Made by a program: the position numbers and the translations under genes. Source: Mediterranea massiliensis (lineage in GTDB: Bacteria; Bacteroidota; Bacteroidia; Bacteroidales; Bacteroidaceae). From it: a DNA stretch of 43,711 bases. Position 1 is the first letter of the stretch; each line of letters opens with the position of its first letter. Under the pieces are notes generated by a model that had not been told where the DNA came from, made no database searches, and saw only the letters and a program-made list of their open reading frames with translations. This document shows positions 43,183 through 43,711 of this stretch, piece after piece. The stretch is taken from assembly GCA_015060685.1 (NCBI GenBank), contig SUXZ01000021.1:1-43711 (forward strand), in the 5' to 3' direction.

Positions 43183-43216
43183 TGTGGACAGTGTGGACAG
43201 TGGACAGCTGTCCACA
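43183..43216. repeat. TGTGGACAG direct repeats ending in a perfect 16-bp palindrome
   Basis: TGTGGACAG occurs at 43183-43191 and 43192-43200, then TGGACAG at 43201-43207, followed by the inverse CTGTCCACA. Positions 43200-43215 read GTGGACAGCTGTCCAC, a perfect palindrome. Another TGTCCACA occurs at 43412-43419. This looks like an operator or replication/recombination protein site. Confidence 0.8.
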
Positions 43217-43263
43217 TCACTTTTTACTCGCCGCAATGTGACCTTTGCGTCCGCACTTTGGTG

Positions 43264-43360
43264 TAAATATCTATAATCGTATCTATATATATTATACTAT
43301 ATATAACATATTATATATAAATATATTATAAATAATATAATACAATAAATCCATAATAAG
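43264..43360. other. Very AT-rich tract
   Basis: About 95 bp made almost only of A and T, dominated by TATATA and TAATA words. It separates the palindrome cluster from the next coding fragment and has no gene. It could be a low-stability region for strand opening or simply a promoter-rich upstream region; no TAnnTTTG match is obvious. Confidence 0.6.
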
Positions 43361-43370
43361 CAGTTACTTT

Positions 43371-43610
43371 TTGGGCTTTTGGCGTAGGGCGGTGGTGTTG
43401 ACAAATAAAAGTGTCCACAACTGTCTTGATGGTCACTATGTCAATATCCCTTGCGCTGGTGGTGGCTCTGTCAGTAGTGAGACTGGCTGGGATGGTCGCA
43501 AGAAGAATGAGGAGGACCAGAACTTCCGACTCCGCTGCTGGCTACAAGCAGCCAAGACTGTAAAGGCATCACGTTACGTCCCAGCGAAACGGAAAGGTCG
43601 TGGTATGTAA
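43371..43610 (+). CDS. Unidentified short open frame, possibly a gene fragment
   Basis: The open frame runs to TAA at 43610. From about 43424 on (LDGHYVNIPCAGGGS... to a basic end KRKGRGM) codon use and composition look like real protein, while the upstream part is AT-rich or non-coding in character. The only starts are TTG at 43371 or GTG codons near 43390. It may be the 3' remnant of a longer gene or a small DNA-associated protein with a basic tail. I do not recognise the family. Confidence 0.35.
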   Translation: MGFWRRAVVLTNKSVHNCLDGHYVNIPCAGGGSVSSETGWDGRKKNEEDQNFRLRCWLQAAKTVKASRYVPAKRKGRGM

Positions 43611-43612
43611 TA

Positions 43613-43711
43613 CTATTCTAAGTTCTTTCCAAGTTCTATGATTTTTTCTCTGAACAAGGGTACATTGGCTTTTGAAACAGGCAACACCCGGTCTGTACTG
43701 AACATACTGAT
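43613..43711 (-). CDS. C-terminal end of a gene cut by the window edge
   Basis: On the minus strand an open frame enters at the right window edge and ends with TAG at 43615-43613. The visible 32 residues (start ISMFSTDRVLPVSK, end IIELGKNLE) look like a real protein C-terminus with a helical tail. It converges with the fragment at 43371-43610. Family unknown. Confidence 0.4.
   Translation of the reverse strand: MSMFSTDRVLPVSKANVPLFREKIIELGKNLE

Overview
The window looks like chromosome from a member of the order Bacteroidales (Bacteroides, Phocaeicola, Prevotella or a relative). The evidence is a SusC/SusD pair, lipoproteins with Bacteroidota-type lipoboxes, a C10 cysteine protease, a fimbrillin-like lipoprotein, Bacteroidales-specific families (DUF4954, DUF4834, DUF4380), and several promoters with the Bacteroidota pattern TTTG-N18-21-TAnnTTTG instead of E. 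coli-type -35/-10 boxes. Start codons lack obvious Shine-Dalgarno sequences. No tRNA, rRNA, CRISPR array or complete insertion sequence was seen.

Layout. Positions 1-315 hold two adjoining periodic repeat arrays (31-nt and 22-nt periods), next to a lone tyrosine recombinase on the minus strand (316-1485). Positions 1929-10237 form an accessory nutrient/surface locus on the plus strand: SusC, SusD, a Calx-beta lipoprotein, a hairpin, a C10 protease and a fimbrillin-like lipoprotein. This set suggests import of peptides or protein fragments (RagAB-like), but that is inference. From 10469 to 16307 there are plus-strand core genes: hflX, a DUF4954 beta-helix protein, class I fumarase and a TerB-DnaJ protein. 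On the minus strand follow a tripartite RND efflux operon (16342-21775), rsgA, frr and pyrH (to 24216), and a MATE-birA-yraN operon (24481-26879). Positions 26957-27624 carry a small RHH-like protein overlapping tadA. A minus-strand phosphatidylethanolamine operon (psd, pssA, DUF4834) faces it. Then come dnaE, trxA and a small acidic protein (plus strand), and a five-gene minus-strand operon: hybrid histidine kinase, aroA, a membrane-anchored protein, a metal ABC permease and tsaE. A small conserved protein, then a plus-strand pair (DUF4380 protein and a tandem metallo-beta-lactamase lipoprotein), precede an unusual 670-bp end region with repeats, a perfect 16-bp palindrome, a very AT-rich tract and two unidentified coding fragments.

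The most unusual signal is in the non-coding DNA. Four separate intergenic regions carry short arrays with a 22- or 23-nt period (127-227, 24378-24456, 33954-34060, 43056-43177), and a fifth array has a 31-nt period (9-132). The unit sequences differ completely between loci, but the architecture is shared: about 3-5 degenerate units, near-exact spacing and, in the 22/23-nt arrays, mostly an internal dyad. I do not recognise this as a named element family. Other points worth a second look are the tandem metallo-beta-lactamase lipoprotein with two complete active sites, the C10 protease with a sorting-domain-like tail behind a terminator-like hairpin, the recombinase beside the SusC promoter, and a 23-bp perfect RNA hairpin at 34162-34213.
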